DNA of 64,000 nt, from assembly GCF_006494535.1 (NCBI RefSeq), contig NZ_VHIQ01000001.1, forward strand, positions 1 to 64,000, given 5' to 3'. This document shows positions 53,713 through 62,986 of this stretch, in pieces; position 1 is the first letter of the stretch; each line of letters begins with the position of its first letter. The position numbers were made by a program, and so were the translations under genes. Source of the DNA: Paucihalobacter ruber (GTDB taxonomy: Bacteria; Bacteroidota; Bacteroidia; Flavobacteriales; Flavobacteriaceae). The notes under the pieces were generated by a model. That model saw only the letters and a program-made list of their open reading frames with translations, ran no database searches and was not told the DNA's origin.

Positions 53713-54465
53713 ATGATAAAATTCTTTAGACATATTCGTCAAACTTTAATTGAACAAGGTAAAATGGGCAAGTATTTTAAATACGCCATAGGCGAAATTG
53801 TATTGGTAGTTGTTGGAATCCTTTTGGCGCTAAGTATCAATAACTGGAATCAAGAACGAATTTTAAATAATGAAAATCAAGTTATTCTACGAAATTTAAA
53901 TGAGGAGTTTAGTGAGAATTTAATCCAATTAGAATCTAGCATCAGTGATTTCGATCGCATCATTAAAGCATTAGATGAATTACTTACAGTGATGAGAACT
54001 CAAGACGGTAAGTTGACCGATGTTGAATTTGACAGGCTATTGAACAAAACATTTTTCACCCCAAATTGGACACCTAGTTCCTTTGTACTGGTAGAATTAA
54101 AAAATTCTGGTGCATTATCTAAACTCAAGAATAACAACCTAAAAACGCTTCTTTTTAAGTGGGAAAGAGAATTTGACAAAATGAAACGAAGTAATGAAGG
54201 ATATGCACGGTACGGATTCGATTATATCGAATTTATTACCAAAAATGGTTCTGTTAGAAATTTAGATGCCTTATCAGAGTTGACTAAAAATCTCCAAAGA
54301 TCTACAATTGCCGTAAACAATCCTGAACTTTTAAAGATTCCTGAATTTGAAAATAGAGCTGATAATTTTTATTTCCTTGCTATAAGTTTAAGGGGACATT
54401 TTCAATCTCTTAGAGAAATAATGATAGACATCATTGAAAACTCTAAAACCGATTTAAATAAATGA
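53713..54465 (+). CDS. DUF6090 family membrane protein, cluster member 4
   Basis: 250 residues from ATG 53,713: MIKFFRHIRQTLIEQGKMGK then YFKYAIGEIVLVVVGILLAL and SINNWNQERI. It has the uninterrupted version of the linker that carries the palindromic insert in members 1 and 3. The C-terminal region (LDELLTVMRTQDGKLTDVEF) is unlike its neighbours. Its stop overlaps a stub start (ATGATCAAGTTC) at 54,462. Confidence 0.82.
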   Translation: MIKFFRHIRQTLIEQGKMGKYFKYAIGEIVLVVVGILLALSINNWNQERILNNENQVILRNLNEEFSENLIQLESSISDFDRIIKALDELLTVMRTQDGKLTDVEFDRLLNKTFFTPNWTPSSFVLVELKNSGALSKLKNNNLKTLLFKWEREFDKMKRSNEGYARYGFDYIEFITKNGSVRNLDALSELTKNLQRSTIAVNNPELLKIPEFENRADNFYFLAISLRGHFQSLREIMIDIIENSKTDLNK

Positions 54466-54485
54466 TCAAGTTCTTGATAAAATAA
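54462..54485 (+). pseudogene. DUF6090 5-prime stub
   Basis: ATGATCAAGTTCTTGATAAAATAA encodes MIKFLIK and a stop. The ATG overlaps the stop of cluster member 4 by 3 bp, in the same overlap style as the intact neighbours. Confidence 0.45.
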
Positions 54486-54490
54486 CAAAA

Positions 54491-54511
54491 GCCTGCCTAC
54501 CGCAGGCAGGC
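54491..54511. repeat. REP-like palindrome
   Basis: Same 21-bp sequence as at 53,675-53,695, again followed by ACAACAACCA and a DUF6090-type start. Confidence 0.75.
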
Positions 54512-54528
54512 ACAACAACCACCAACCA

Positions 54529-54612
54529 ATGATAAAATTCCTTCGAAAAATACCATTAAAAATGCTTATACCGGCCAACTTGGCGCCTGCTCCCTATAAA
54601 AACTACAAATGA
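54529..54612 (+). pseudogene. DUF6090 5-prime stub
   Basis: ATGATAAAATTCCTTCGAAAAAT encodes MIKFLRKI, then the sequence leaves the family and stops after 27 codons. The leader CACAACAACCACCAACCA matches that of cluster member 4. Bases 54,613-54,701 hold no gene. Confidence 0.55.
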
Positions 54613-54701
54613 GAAGCTCGTGTTTCTCAGATTTTTTGAAATGAGCCATCAAAAAAACCATGCATGAGAATTAAATTTAAAATAAACATAATGCAGAACA
54701 A

Positions 54702-54950
54702 ATGAACCAGAATGAACTATCCCAATTATCTGACAAGGCATTACTCGAATTAAAAAACAACAGCAAACCCAGACCTATTATAGATGCCTTTTTTATCGGG
54801 TTTTTGGTAGGCATCATCATTTATAGTGCAGCTGCTAACTCTTGGGGCTTTCTTACCTTAATTCCATTATATTTAATTTATATTTTCTTGCAAAAACCAA
54901 AGAAATACCAAGCACTAAAGAACGAATTAAAAAAACGAAACTTAGAATAA
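54702..54950 (+). CDS. Small membrane protein, unknown
   Basis: 82 residues. A charged N-terminal helix (NELSQLSDKALLELKNNSK) is followed by two membrane helices (about 28-47 and 48-65) and a basic C-terminal tail (KPKKYQALKNELKKRN). It resembles small flavobacterial membrane proteins of unknown role. It has no coupling to neighbours. Confidence 0.6.
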   Translation: MNQNELSQLSDKALLELKNNSKPRPIIDAFFIGFLVGIIIYSAAANSWGFLTLIPLYLIYIFLQKPKKYQALKNELKKRNLE

Positions 54951-55192
54951 CCAATACAGTTACATTATTAAAAGCAATTTGTTTTCTAACTGATACTTAC
55001 TTGATTTTTCGAAAAATTCCGAAACAGAGCAGCCTACATGACCAATGTCATTTTAAACTAAATAATAAATTCAGCAAGTACGTTCCCTCTTGCAAATACC
55101 TCAATTAAATTGTAAATTAGTGGCAACATCATGAGATGTGCTTAACAAACTAAAAGACTACCAATAACATATAACAATTTAAAAAAAACAAC

Positions 55193-56002
55193 TTGAAAAC
55201 ACAAAAAACCATTTTAGTCCCTACCGATTTTTCTGAAAGAGCCAATAACGCACTCGAGCAAGCTGTTCACCTAGCCGGTAAAATCAATGCAAAGCTTGTA
55301 ATTTATCACGTTTATCATCGCCCGTTAGCCGAAGAAAGTCATAAGTTCACCCTTACCGATTTGGAAAAAAAGATCGATAAGCAATTTAAACAATTGGCCG
55401 ACCAAATTCCGGGATTGAAAAAAATTCCGCATGAATTCAAAAAAGAATTGGGGGTTTCTGTTGATAACATCGCCAATAAAGTCAATAATAATGGCATCGA
55501 TATGCTGGTGATGGCCACTAAAGGCGCCAAAGGCATTAATGAAATTTGGGGCACCAAAACTGCAAAACTCATTAAAATGATAGAGACACCTGTTTTTGTA
55601 ATTCCCGATAACACCAGCTTAAAGCATTTAAAGAAAGTAGCACTGGCCTGCGATTACAGTTTAAAAACCGAAGCCGAGTCCATTGGCTTTCTAACCAATT
55701 TGGCTCATGAATTAGAGTTTTCTATAGATGTGGTTACCTTAAACCGTGAGGAAAAAACCATGACCAAGAGTGAACACGCTAACCGCAATGAACTTATTGA
55801 ACAAATGGGCAATGTAGAAGCCTCTTTTACCTTTACCCAACACCCGCATATAGATAAGGGTATCATGGACTATTCTAAGGCAAATAACATCGACGCCGTT
55901 GTGATACTCTCTAAAAACTACTCTTTTATTGAGAGTTTGTTTCATGAAAGCCTCACCGATAAAATGGTCTTTAACAGCCCCATTCCGTTAATGGTAATTT
56001 AA
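55193..56002 (+). CDS. Tandem universal stress protein (UspA family)
   Basis: 269 residues with two Usp domains (about 1-140 and 145-269). The first has ILVPTDFSERANNALEQAV and DMLVMATKGAKG; the second ends SFIESLFHESLTDKMVFN. The start appears to be TTG at 55,193, since the frame has no usable upstream ATG and the conserved KTILVPTDFS begins right there. It lies 11 bp before the V-ATPase operon and may be cotranscribed, linking stress response with ion pumping. Confidence 0.85.
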   Translation: MKTQKTILVPTDFSERANNALEQAVHLAGKINAKLVIYHVYHRPLAEESHKFTLTDLEKKIDKQFKQLADQIPGLKKIPHEFKKELGVSVDNIANKVNNNGIDMLVMATKGAKGINEIWGTKTAKLIKMIETPVFVIPDNTSLKHLKKVALACDYSLKTEAESIGFLTNLAHELEFSIDVVTLNREEKTMTKSEHANRNELIEQMGNVEASFTFTQHPHIDKGIMDYSKANNIDAVVILSKNYSFIESLFHESLTDKMVFNSPIPLMVI

Positions 56003-56013
56003 TATGTGAAATT

Positions 56014-56628
56014 ATGAGTAATAGTATCAACAATCTTGAAAAGCTAACCGATCAAATCTATCAGGAAGGCATCGAAAAGGCCGAGAAGCAATCTCAAAAA
56101 ATGCTTCAGGAGGCCGAAGCTGAAAAGGCTGTGATACTTAACAATGCAAAAGCAGAAGCCGAAAGTATTTTAGAGGAAGCGCAACGCGAAGCCAAGAGAT
56201 TACAGCACAGTGTAGAAAGTGAATTAAACCTTAAAGCCAAACAATTTATAAGCGATCTTAAAGCCAAAATTGAAGGCTTGCTCTCTCAAAAAATCATTGA
56301 AACTACCACCAAAGAAGCACTGGCCGATGTAGATTTTATGCAATCGGCCATTACTGATGTTTTAAAACACTGGAAGGAGACAAACGATCTGGAGCTTATT
56401 TTACCCAAAGGTTTGGAAGACAAGCTTAACGGTGCATTTGTTCGCCGAATCAAGGAGCTCACTCCCAATATGACCATTACCTTTGAAAGTACTTTAAACG
56501 GTGGCTTTCGCATTGCCAAAAAAGCCGATAATTATCAAATTTCATTTAGTGACGACGACTTTATAGAGATTTTTAAATCATACCTATCTGAGCAAACTAA
56601 CAAGGTTTTGTTTAAAACATCTCAATGA
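56014..56628 (+). CDS. atpE: V-type ATP synthase subunit E
   Basis: 204 residues. The N-terminal half is a long charged coiled coil (EKAEKQSQKMLQEAEAEKAV and following) that forms the peripheral stalk. The C-terminal half (LKHWKETNDLELILPKGL, LNGGFRIAKKADNYQISF) is the globular cap that contacts subunit A/B. First gene of the seven-gene V-ATPase operon. It overlaps the next gene by 4 bp (ATGA). Confidence 0.88.
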   Translation: MSNSINNLEKLTDQIYQEGIEKAEKQSQKMLQEAEAEKAVILNNAKAEAESILEEAQREAKRLQHSVESELNLKAKQFISDLKAKIEGLLSQKIIETTTKEALADVDFMQSAITDVLKHWKETNDLELILPKGLEDKLNGAFVRRIKELTPNMTITFESTLNGGFRIAKKADNYQISFSDDDFIEIFKSYLSEQTNKVLFKTSQ

Positions 56629-57455
56629 AGTACTACTACCTTATATCGAGTTTACCGGATATTTCCCCACATTCGGATGCGTCAAAACTAGACTTCGATG
56701 ACCTTTTTGATACAATCAGGCGCAATCTTAACAAAGAAGACAGGCGCTTTATGCGGTACCTGATATATCCAAATGATTTGAACAACCTGCTGTCTATGCT
56801 GTCTCATGAGTATCGGGATACGCAAACCGTACATTTTAAAAAGCCTAGCATATTCTATCCCGAAGAAATTAAAGCCTACAAACTCACCCGAAGAAATTTT
56901 CCCGATTTTATGAATGATTTCCTGTCGGAAAACGAAGACCGACTGGCCACTATGAGCCTTCGGGAGATGGAAGACGCCATGTTAGACAGGTTTTACAGCA
57001 AAGTATTTAGCCTTAACAACCATTTCTTAACCAATTATTACAAGTTTGTTAGAGAATTAACATCGCTTACTGCGGCATTTCATTTTAACACCTACTCTTT
57101 TCTGTCGCAACCCAACATTCACGACGCCGACAGGTTAATTTTACAGGTGGGCCCCGACAGATCGCCGTCGGCTATGGTTATTAAAGATTACCCTTATTTA
57201 GAAGAACTCATTAAAGTGTTGTCAAAACATCAACCTGAAAAAACAGAGCGATTTATTGACAGTGTAATTTGGAATTATCTCGATGACACCACCGAAGGTG
57301 CGTTTAGTCGCGAAGCTGTTTATGCCTATGCGGTTAAATTACAACTGCTGCAACGCTGGCTTAAGATTGACCCAAAACCCAATAATGAGGATTTTGAAAA
57401 ACTGCTTGATAAAATTATTAATAACAACCCAACTGAAAAAACACCCACGCTATGA
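56625..57455 (+). CDS. DUF2764 protein of V-ATPase operon (probable subunit C equivalent)
   Basis: 276 residues, mostly helical: MKYYYLISSLPDISPHSD, TMSLREMEDAMLDRFY, NYYKFVRELTSLTAAFHFN. It belongs to the DUF2764 family found at this spot in V-ATPase operons of Bacteroidota and Chlamydiota, where subunit C is expected. Its role as central-stalk-to-ring connector is inferred from position and helical content. It overlaps the genes on both sides by 4 bp. Confidence 0.82.
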   Translation: MKYYYLISSLPDISPHSDASKLDFDDLFDTIRRNLNKEDRRFMRYLIYPNDLNNLLSMLSHEYRDTQTVHFKKPSIFYPEEIKAYKLTRRNFPDFMNDFLSENEDRLATMSLREMEDAMLDRFYSKVFSLNNHFLTNYYKFVRELTSLTAAFHFNTYSFLSQPNIHDADRLILQVGPDRSPSAMVIKDYPYLEELIKVLSKHQPEKTERFIDSVIWNYLDDTTEGAFSREAVYAYAVKLQLLQRWLKIDPKPNNEDFEKLLDKIINNNPTEKTPTL

Positions 57456-59221
57456 ATACAGGAAAAGTAACCGGCGTTATTTCCAACCTTATTTTTATTG
57501 AGGCGCACGGAGCGGTGACCCAAAACGAAATATGCTTGATTCATTCCGAAAACAAGCAACTCATGGCCGAAGTCATCAGGGTTACGGGCACACAGGTCTC
57601 TGCACAGCTTTTTGAAACGAGTATGACCATTAAAATGGGGAGTTTGGTAGATTTTACCGGACGAATGCTGGAAGTTGAACTGGGTCCGGGCATCCTTTCT
57701 AAAAAATACGACGGACTCCAAAACGACCTCACAAAAATGAGTGGTTTGTTTATTGAAATAGGCCAGACCACGCCACCTTTAGACAGCGATGTTTATTACA
57801 ACTTTACCCCATTAATTCAACCGGGCGAAACGGTGCACGCCGGCGACTGGCTGGGTAGCGTGAAAGAAAACTGGATAGACCACAAAATCATGGTGCCATT
57901 TGTACTAAAAGGCGCTTATACGGTAGTGTCGGTGGTTAAAAAAGGCGACTATCTCATCAACGATGTGATGGCTGTTTTAACTTCGGAAAAAGACGAAAAA
58001 ATAGAAGTTACCATGGTACAAAAATGGCCTGTAAAACGCGCCATCAATGCCTTTCAACAAAAAATAAGACCCCATAAAATTCTTCAAACCGGTTTGCGGG
58101 TTATCGACACGCTTAACCCTATGGCCGAAGGCGGAACCGGCTATATTCCGGGTCCGTTTGGCACCGGTAAAACCGTATTGCAACAGGCCATCGCCAAAAA
58201 CAGCAAGGCCGATGTACTCATTGTGGTGGCTTGCGGTGAACGCGCCAATGAAGTAGTTGAAATATTTACCGAATTTCCAAAACTAACCGATCCTGATACC
58301 GGTAGGACTTTAGACGATAAAACCACCATTATTTGTAACACTTCCAATATGCCCGTAGCCGCGCGTGAAGCTTCGGTTTACGTGGGAATGACACTGGCAG
58401 AATACTACCGCGCTATGGGACTAAAAGTGCTTATCCTGGCCGATAGTACCTCAAGATGGGCGCAGGCACTAAGAGAGATGTCTAACAGAATGGAAGAGCT
58501 ACCCGGACCCGATGCCTTTCCGGTAGAATTACCGGCCACCATTGCCAATTTTTACAGCCGCGCCGGAATTACCCAACTCAATAATGGCGCCTGGGGATCG
58601 GTGACCTTTATAGGAACTGTGTCGCCTGCCGGTGGTAACTTTAAAGAGCCTGTTACCGAATCTACCAGTAAGGTGGCACGATGCTTTTACGCGCTGTCGC
58701 AAAAACGCGCCGATGCCAAAAGATATCCCGCTATTGATCCCATTGCTTCCTATTCAAAATACCTGGATTATCCTGAGTTTGTTGAAAACACCGATACGTC
58801 TTTACAAAAAGGCTGGGTGGCTCTGGTTAAAAAATGTAAAGACCTTATTCGCAACGGACTCGAAGCCAGAGACCAGATTAGCATTTTGGGAGATGATGCC
58901 GTACCGGTAGAATATCACGTGGTATTCTGGAAAAGCGAAATGATTGATTTTGCGCTCATCCAACAAGATTCTTTTGATGATGTTGATATGAATAACTCAC
59001 TCGAAAGACAGCGATACATGTTTAACAAGCTCATGGACATAGGCGACATGGAATTTACCTTCACTGAATTCGAAGAAGTAGCCACCTTTTTTAAGCAACT
59101 CATTAATATCCTCAAACAAATGAACTATGCGCCGTTTGATTCAGCTCAATTCAAAAAACACAAAAAAGAACTCGATAAGGCTTTGTTGCATAACGGAGAA
59201 AAAATGGTAACACAATTATAA
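57452..59221 (+). CDS. atpA: V-type ATP synthase catalytic subunit A
   Basis: 589 residues. Walker A GPFGTGKT at 234-241, catalytic-type context YIPGPFGTGKTVLQQAIAKN, the V/A-specific non-homologous region (about 110-190), CGERANEVVEIFTEFP, ADSTSRWAQALREMSNRM and ELPGPDAFPVELP. This is the ATP-hydrolysing subunit of the A3B3 head. Codon use is visibly richer in GC-ending codons than in the cassette region. It is followed 5 bp later by subunit B. Confidence 0.96.
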   Translation: MNTGKVTGVISNLIFIEAHGAVTQNEICLIHSENKQLMAEVIRVTGTQVSAQLFETSMTIKMGSLVDFTGRMLEVELGPGILSKKYDGLQNDLTKMSGLFIEIGQTTPPLDSDVYYNFTPLIQPGETVHAGDWLGSVKENWIDHKIMVPFVLKGAYTVVSVVKKGDYLINDVMAVLTSEKDEKIEVTMVQKWPVKRAINAFQQKIRPHKILQTGLRVIDTLNPMAEGGTGYIPGPFGTGKTVLQQAIAKNSKADVLIVVACGERANEVVEIFTEFPKLTDPDTGRTLDDKTTIICNTSNMPVAAREASVYVGMTLAEYYRAMGLKVLILADSTSRWAQALREMSNRMEELPGPDAFPVELPATIANFYSRAGITQLNNGAWGSVTFIGTVSPAGGNFKEPVTESTSKVARCFYALSQKRADAKRYPAIDPIASYSKYLDYPEFVENTDTSLQKGWVALVKKCKDLIRNGLEARDQISILGDDAVPVEYHVVFWKSEMIDFALIQQDSFDDVDMNNSLERQRYMFNKLMDIGDMEFTFTEFEEVATFFKQLINILKQMNYAPFDSAQFKKHKKELDKALLHNGEKMVTQL

Positions 59222-59226
59222 CAGCT

Positions 59227-60555
59227 ATGGGATTTAAGCGCATTTATACTAAAATTTCGAATATCACCAAGGCCACCTGCACCCTAAAAGCCGAAGGCGC
59301 ACGCTTCGGTGAGTTGGCCAAAGTTAACGGCATGCCCGCACAGGTGATTAGCGTGATGGGTGAGGATGTGACACTGCAGGTATTTTCGGGAACAGAAGGT
59401 ATTTCGTCTCATTCTGATGTAATTTTTACCGGTTCGCCACCGATTTTAAAAGTAAGCGACTTGCTGGCAGGCAGATTTTTAAATGGCTATGGTGAACCCA
59501 TTGACGGCGGTCCCGAACTTCGTGGTGAAACACGTGCCATTAAAGGTAACGCCGTAAACCCGGTAAAACGCTCCAAGCCTTCCACCCTACTGGCAACCGG
59601 TATTGCAGGCATAGACCTCAACAACACCTTGGTTACCGGACAAAAAATACCATTTTTTGCCGATCCCGATCAACCCTATAATCAGGTGCTGGCTGAAGTG
59701 GCCATGAGGGCGGAAGCCGATAAAATTATTTTGGGCGGTATGGGCTTGTCTAATGACGATTACCTGTTTTTTAAAAACACCTTTAGCAAAGCCGGCGTAC
59801 TTAACAAAATTGTTTGTTTTATCAACACTTCCGAAAATCCGCCATTAGAACGGCTGCTTATACCCGATATGGCCTGCACGGCGGCTGAATATTTTGCCAA
59901 CGACCAAAAACAAAAAGTGTTGGTGTTGCTTACCGATATGACGCTTTATGCCGATGCCCTGGCCATTGTAGCCAATAAAATGGATCAAATTCCGTCTAAA
60001 GATTCCATGCCCGGTTCGCTGTACAGCGACCTGGCGAGTATTTATGAAAAATCGGTTCAGTTTGCCCATGGCGGTTCTATCACAATCATTGCCGTGACCA
60101 CCTTGAATGAAGGCGATATTACCCATGCCATTCCTGATAATACCGGTTACATCACCGAAGGACAATTGTTTTTAAAGCAAGATGCCGATATTGGTAAGGT
60201 GATTATAGATCCGTTTCGTAGCCTTTCAAGACTAAAGCAAAATGTGATAGGTAAAAAGACCCGGGAAGACCATCCGCAGGTGATGAACGCGCTGGTGAGA
60301 CTGTATGCCGATGCCATGGATGCCAAGACCAAAAAAGAAAATGGTTTTGACCTTAACGAATACGACAAGCGCTGTCTGGCCTTCGCAAAAGATTATTCAA
60401 GAAAATTGCTGGCGGTAGATGTCAATATTCCCATAGACCAGATGCTCGATACCGGATGGCAATTGCTGCAAACCTATTTCAAAAAATTTGAAGTGGGCAT
60501 CAAAGAAAATATCATGGATCATTACTGGGACGATGAAAAAACCGTAAACGCTTAA
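59227..60555 (+). CDS. atpB: V-type ATP synthase subunit B
   Basis: 442 residues. Regulatory nucleotide-binding subunit: GRFLNGYGEPIDGGPEL, ATGIAGIDLNNTLVTGQKIP and, in place of a Walker A, FADPDQPYNQVLAEVAMRAE, as normal for the non-catalytic B subunit. Later LIPDMACTAAEYFA, LYSDLASIYEKSVQFAHGGS and VIDPFRSLSRLKQNVIGKKT-type motifs. It forms the A3B3 hexamer with subunit A. Confidence 0.95.
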   Translation: MGFKRIYTKISNITKATCTLKAEGARFGELAKVNGMPAQVISVMGEDVTLQVFSGTEGISSHSDVIFTGSPPILKVSDLLAGRFLNGYGEPIDGGPELRGETRAIKGNAVNPVKRSKPSTLLATGIAGIDLNNTLVTGQKIPFFADPDQPYNQVLAEVAMRAEADKIILGGMGLSNDDYLFFKNTFSKAGVLNKIVCFINTSENPPLERLLIPDMACTAAEYFANDQKQKVLVLLTDMTLYADALAIVANKMDQIPSKDSMPGSLYSDLASIYEKSVQFAHGGSITIIAVTTLNEGDITHAIPDNTGYITEGQLFLKQDADIGKVIIDPFRSLSRLKQNVIGKKTREDHPQVMNALVRLYADAMDAKTKKENGFDLNEYDKRCLAFAKDYSRKLLAVDVNIPIDQMLDTGWQLLQTYFKKFEVGIKENIMDHYWDDEKTVNA

Positions 60556-60559
60556 CTGA

Positions 60560-61153
60560 ATGGCCTTAAAGTTTCACTATAATAAAACCACTGTACAGCT
60601 TTTTAAGCGACAGCTTGCCATCAGGCAAAAGGCCTTGCCCATTCTGAAAAATAAAGAAACGGCCTTGCGTTTAGAAGTGGTGAAACTCACAAAGGAGCTG
60701 GAGGACATCCAGCTGCAACAGCGAGCATTAGATGACAAACTTGAAAATTACAAAGCCTTTTGGGCCGAGTTTCCCGATATCTTATTAATGGATAAGATTG
60801 ACATCTACAAGAAAAAGGTGATTGGTGTCAACATCCCCGAAATTAAAACCATTGTATTTAAAATAGCCGATGTAAGCTGGTGGAACATGCCGGCATGGGT
60901 GCCGGGCGGCATCGCACTGCTGAAAGAAGTCATTAGACTAAAATTAAAAGCCGACATACTGCAACAACAAACAGACATTCTGGATTTGGCACGAAAAAAA
61001 ACAACACAGAAAGTCAACCTGTATGAAAAAGTACAAATTCCCGAATATGAAGAAGCCATCATGAAGATTAAGCGCTTTTTGGAAGACAAAGAAAACATCT
61101 CAAAGGCCGCTCAGAAAATTGTAAAAAAACGAAAAGACAGTAAGGCAGTATGA
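60560..61153 (+). CDS. atpD: V-type ATP synthase subunit D
   Basis: 197 residues, two long antiparallel helices (RQLAIRQKALPILKNKETAL at the N-terminal side, KVQIPEYEEAIMKIKRFLED at the C-terminal side) making the rotating central shaft. It overlaps subunit I by 4 bp (ATGA). Confidence 0.92.
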   Translation: MALKFHYNKTTVQLFKRQLAIRQKALPILKNKETALRLEVVKLTKELEDIQLQQRALDDKLENYKAFWAEFPDILLMDKIDIYKKKVIGVNIPEIKTIVFKIADVSWWNMPAWVPGGIALLKEVIRLKLKADILQQQTDILDLARKKTTQKVNLYEKVQIPEYEEAIMKIKRFLEDKENISKAAQKIVKKRKDSKAV

Positions 61154-62976
61154 AAGCTTCATTTAAAAAATTAACCCTTTTGGTCTTTCACCGGCAGCGA
61201 CAACAAATCACAGAAATGCTGCAAGATATTGGTGTGTTACACATTGAGTTCAATAAAGATTTTCACAGTGACGACCTGGAGGTTTTAGAACAAGAAAAGA
61301 ATAAACTCATAAAAACAATAGAAATCATCGAAGCGCATGAGGGCAAAAGCGCTGCTAAAACTGATAGCGACACAATTCAGGTTAATTGTGCAATTACAAA
61401 TGTGCTAAATCTTAAACACCGTATGGAAGCCACCATTCTTGAAAGAGAATCGCTGCTAAGGGACAAACTGCAACGCATTCCGTGGGATGATTTTGATTTG
61501 AGTAAAATTGAGCGTTTAAGAGCCCACGGTATCAAAGTGAAGCTGTGTGTTGCTAACAAAAAAGAATACGAAGCCTACGATTTTGGTGATCTCATTCACA
61601 GGGTAGTTCAAATTAGTTCCAATCAGGTTTATTTTGTGGTGATTGGCAAATCTGAAAAACCAATTCCGTTTGAATCGGTTAAAGTCCCCAAGCGCACCTT
61701 ATCTGAACTGATAGAAGCCGAAGAGCAATTACTAAACGAGAATGAAACCATACAACAAGAGCTTGCTTCTTATGCCGCTTGCCTGCCCAATTTAAAAGCA
61801 CGCTTAAACAGTATTGAAAACCAATTGACTTTTGCCATGGCGCAAGGCAGCTATCACGAGCATCAAAAAGGCAGTATTTTATCGCTCACAGGCTGGTTCC
61901 CTTCAGAAACAGAACCTGATTTAATCCAATACCTGAAAACCGAACAATTAAGCTATGCGATAGAGGCGCCCAAGCCTGAGAATGATGTTCCGGTGAAACT
62001 TAAGAATGACCGTTACTCCAAGCTCTTTGAACCCATAACAAACATATTCGAACTACCCAATTACTACGAGTGGGATCCAACACCTTTAATCGCCGTGTTC
62101 TACCCTATCATGTTTGCCTACTGCCTTGGCGATGCCGGATACGGACTCGTTTTCTTTGTAGCAGCACTGGTAGGTTGGTTTGGCTTTTTAAAACATGCCA
62201 GACGCATGGCCTTGCTCGGTATGGTACTCGGTCTTATGACCACGGTGATGGGTTTGGTGAAGTCGGGCAGTATTTTTGGTATTCCAACCAATTCAGAGCA
62301 GTGGGAACTATTTCAAATGCTGGGTAAATACGTGCTGATACCCGATGATCGCGATTTTATGTTCAATGCCTTTAATGTGGCTTTAATGATTGGTGTGGTA
62401 CAAATCTTTCTGGGGATCTTCGTTTCAATTTATAACAAACTGCGCTACGATCATTATACCAAGGCCATTTCGCAAATTGGGAAACTGTTGATTGTAACAG
62501 GACTTATCTGGATATTTTTGGCCGATATGCAGGAGATTGCAGCATTGCAACATTTTGGAATGTTGCGCAATATATTATTGATAGGGGGTATACTCCTGGT
62601 GCTCTTTTTCCACGATATGTCGCAATCACTGCCCGCCAGAGCCGCCAGCGGTTTATTGCCACTCTTTTTTATTTTTACCGGTGTGCTGGGCGATGTGCTG
62701 TCTTACGTGCGCTTGTTTGCCTTAGGCGTGGCCTCATCTGTATTGGGTTTGGTGGTGAACCAAATAGGCATGCAAATCATGGAGAACAGTTGGTGGGGCC
62801 TAATAATAGGCGTCGTTTTTCTCTTATTTGGGCATACCCTTAATTTTTGCATAGCCGTGCTGGGATCTTTTGTACATCCGCTAAGATTAACCTTTGTGGA
62901 ATTTTATAACAACGCCCAATTTAAGGGCGGCGGAAAAGCCTACCAACCATTTAAAAAACAACCTGTAGAACCTTAA
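61150..62976 (+). CDS. atpI: V-type ATP synthase subunit I (a-type stator)
   Basis: 608 residues. The N-terminal cytoplasmic half (about 1-315) is coiled coil and alpha/beta. The C-terminal half has about eight membrane helices beginning near YEWDPTPLIAVFYPIMFAY. The essential stator arginine is probably Arg521 in GDVLSYVRLFALG. It forms the ion half-channels with the K ring. It is shorter than many homologues but complete. Confidence 0.94.
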   Translation: MKASFKKLTLLVFHRQRQQITEMLQDIGVLHIEFNKDFHSDDLEVLEQEKNKLIKTIEIIEAHEGKSAAKTDSDTIQVNCAITNVLNLKHRMEATILERESLLRDKLQRIPWDDFDLSKIERLRAHGIKVKLCVANKKEYEAYDFGDLIHRVVQISSNQVYFVVIGKSEKPIPFESVKVPKRTLSELIEAEEQLLNENETIQQELASYAACLPNLKARLNSIENQLTFAMAQGSYHEHQKGSILSLTGWFPSETEPDLIQYLKTEQLSYAIEAPKPENDVPVKLKNDRYSKLFEPITNIFELPNYYEWDPTPLIAVFYPIMFAYCLGDAGYGLVFFVAALVGWFGFLKHARRMALLGMVLGLMTTVMGLVKSGSIFGIPTNSEQWELFQMLGKYVLIPDDRDFMFNAFNVALMIGVVQIFLGIFVSIYNKLRYDHYTKAISQIGKLLIVTGLIWIFLADMQEIAALQHFGMLRNILLIGGILLVLFFHDMSQSLPARAASGLLPLFFIFTGVLGDVLSYVRLFALGVASSVLGLVVNQIGMQIMENSWWGLIIGVVFLLFGHTLNFCIAVLGSFVHPLRLTFVEFYNNAQFKGGGKAYQPFKKQPVEP

Positions 62977-62986
62977 TAACACATAT

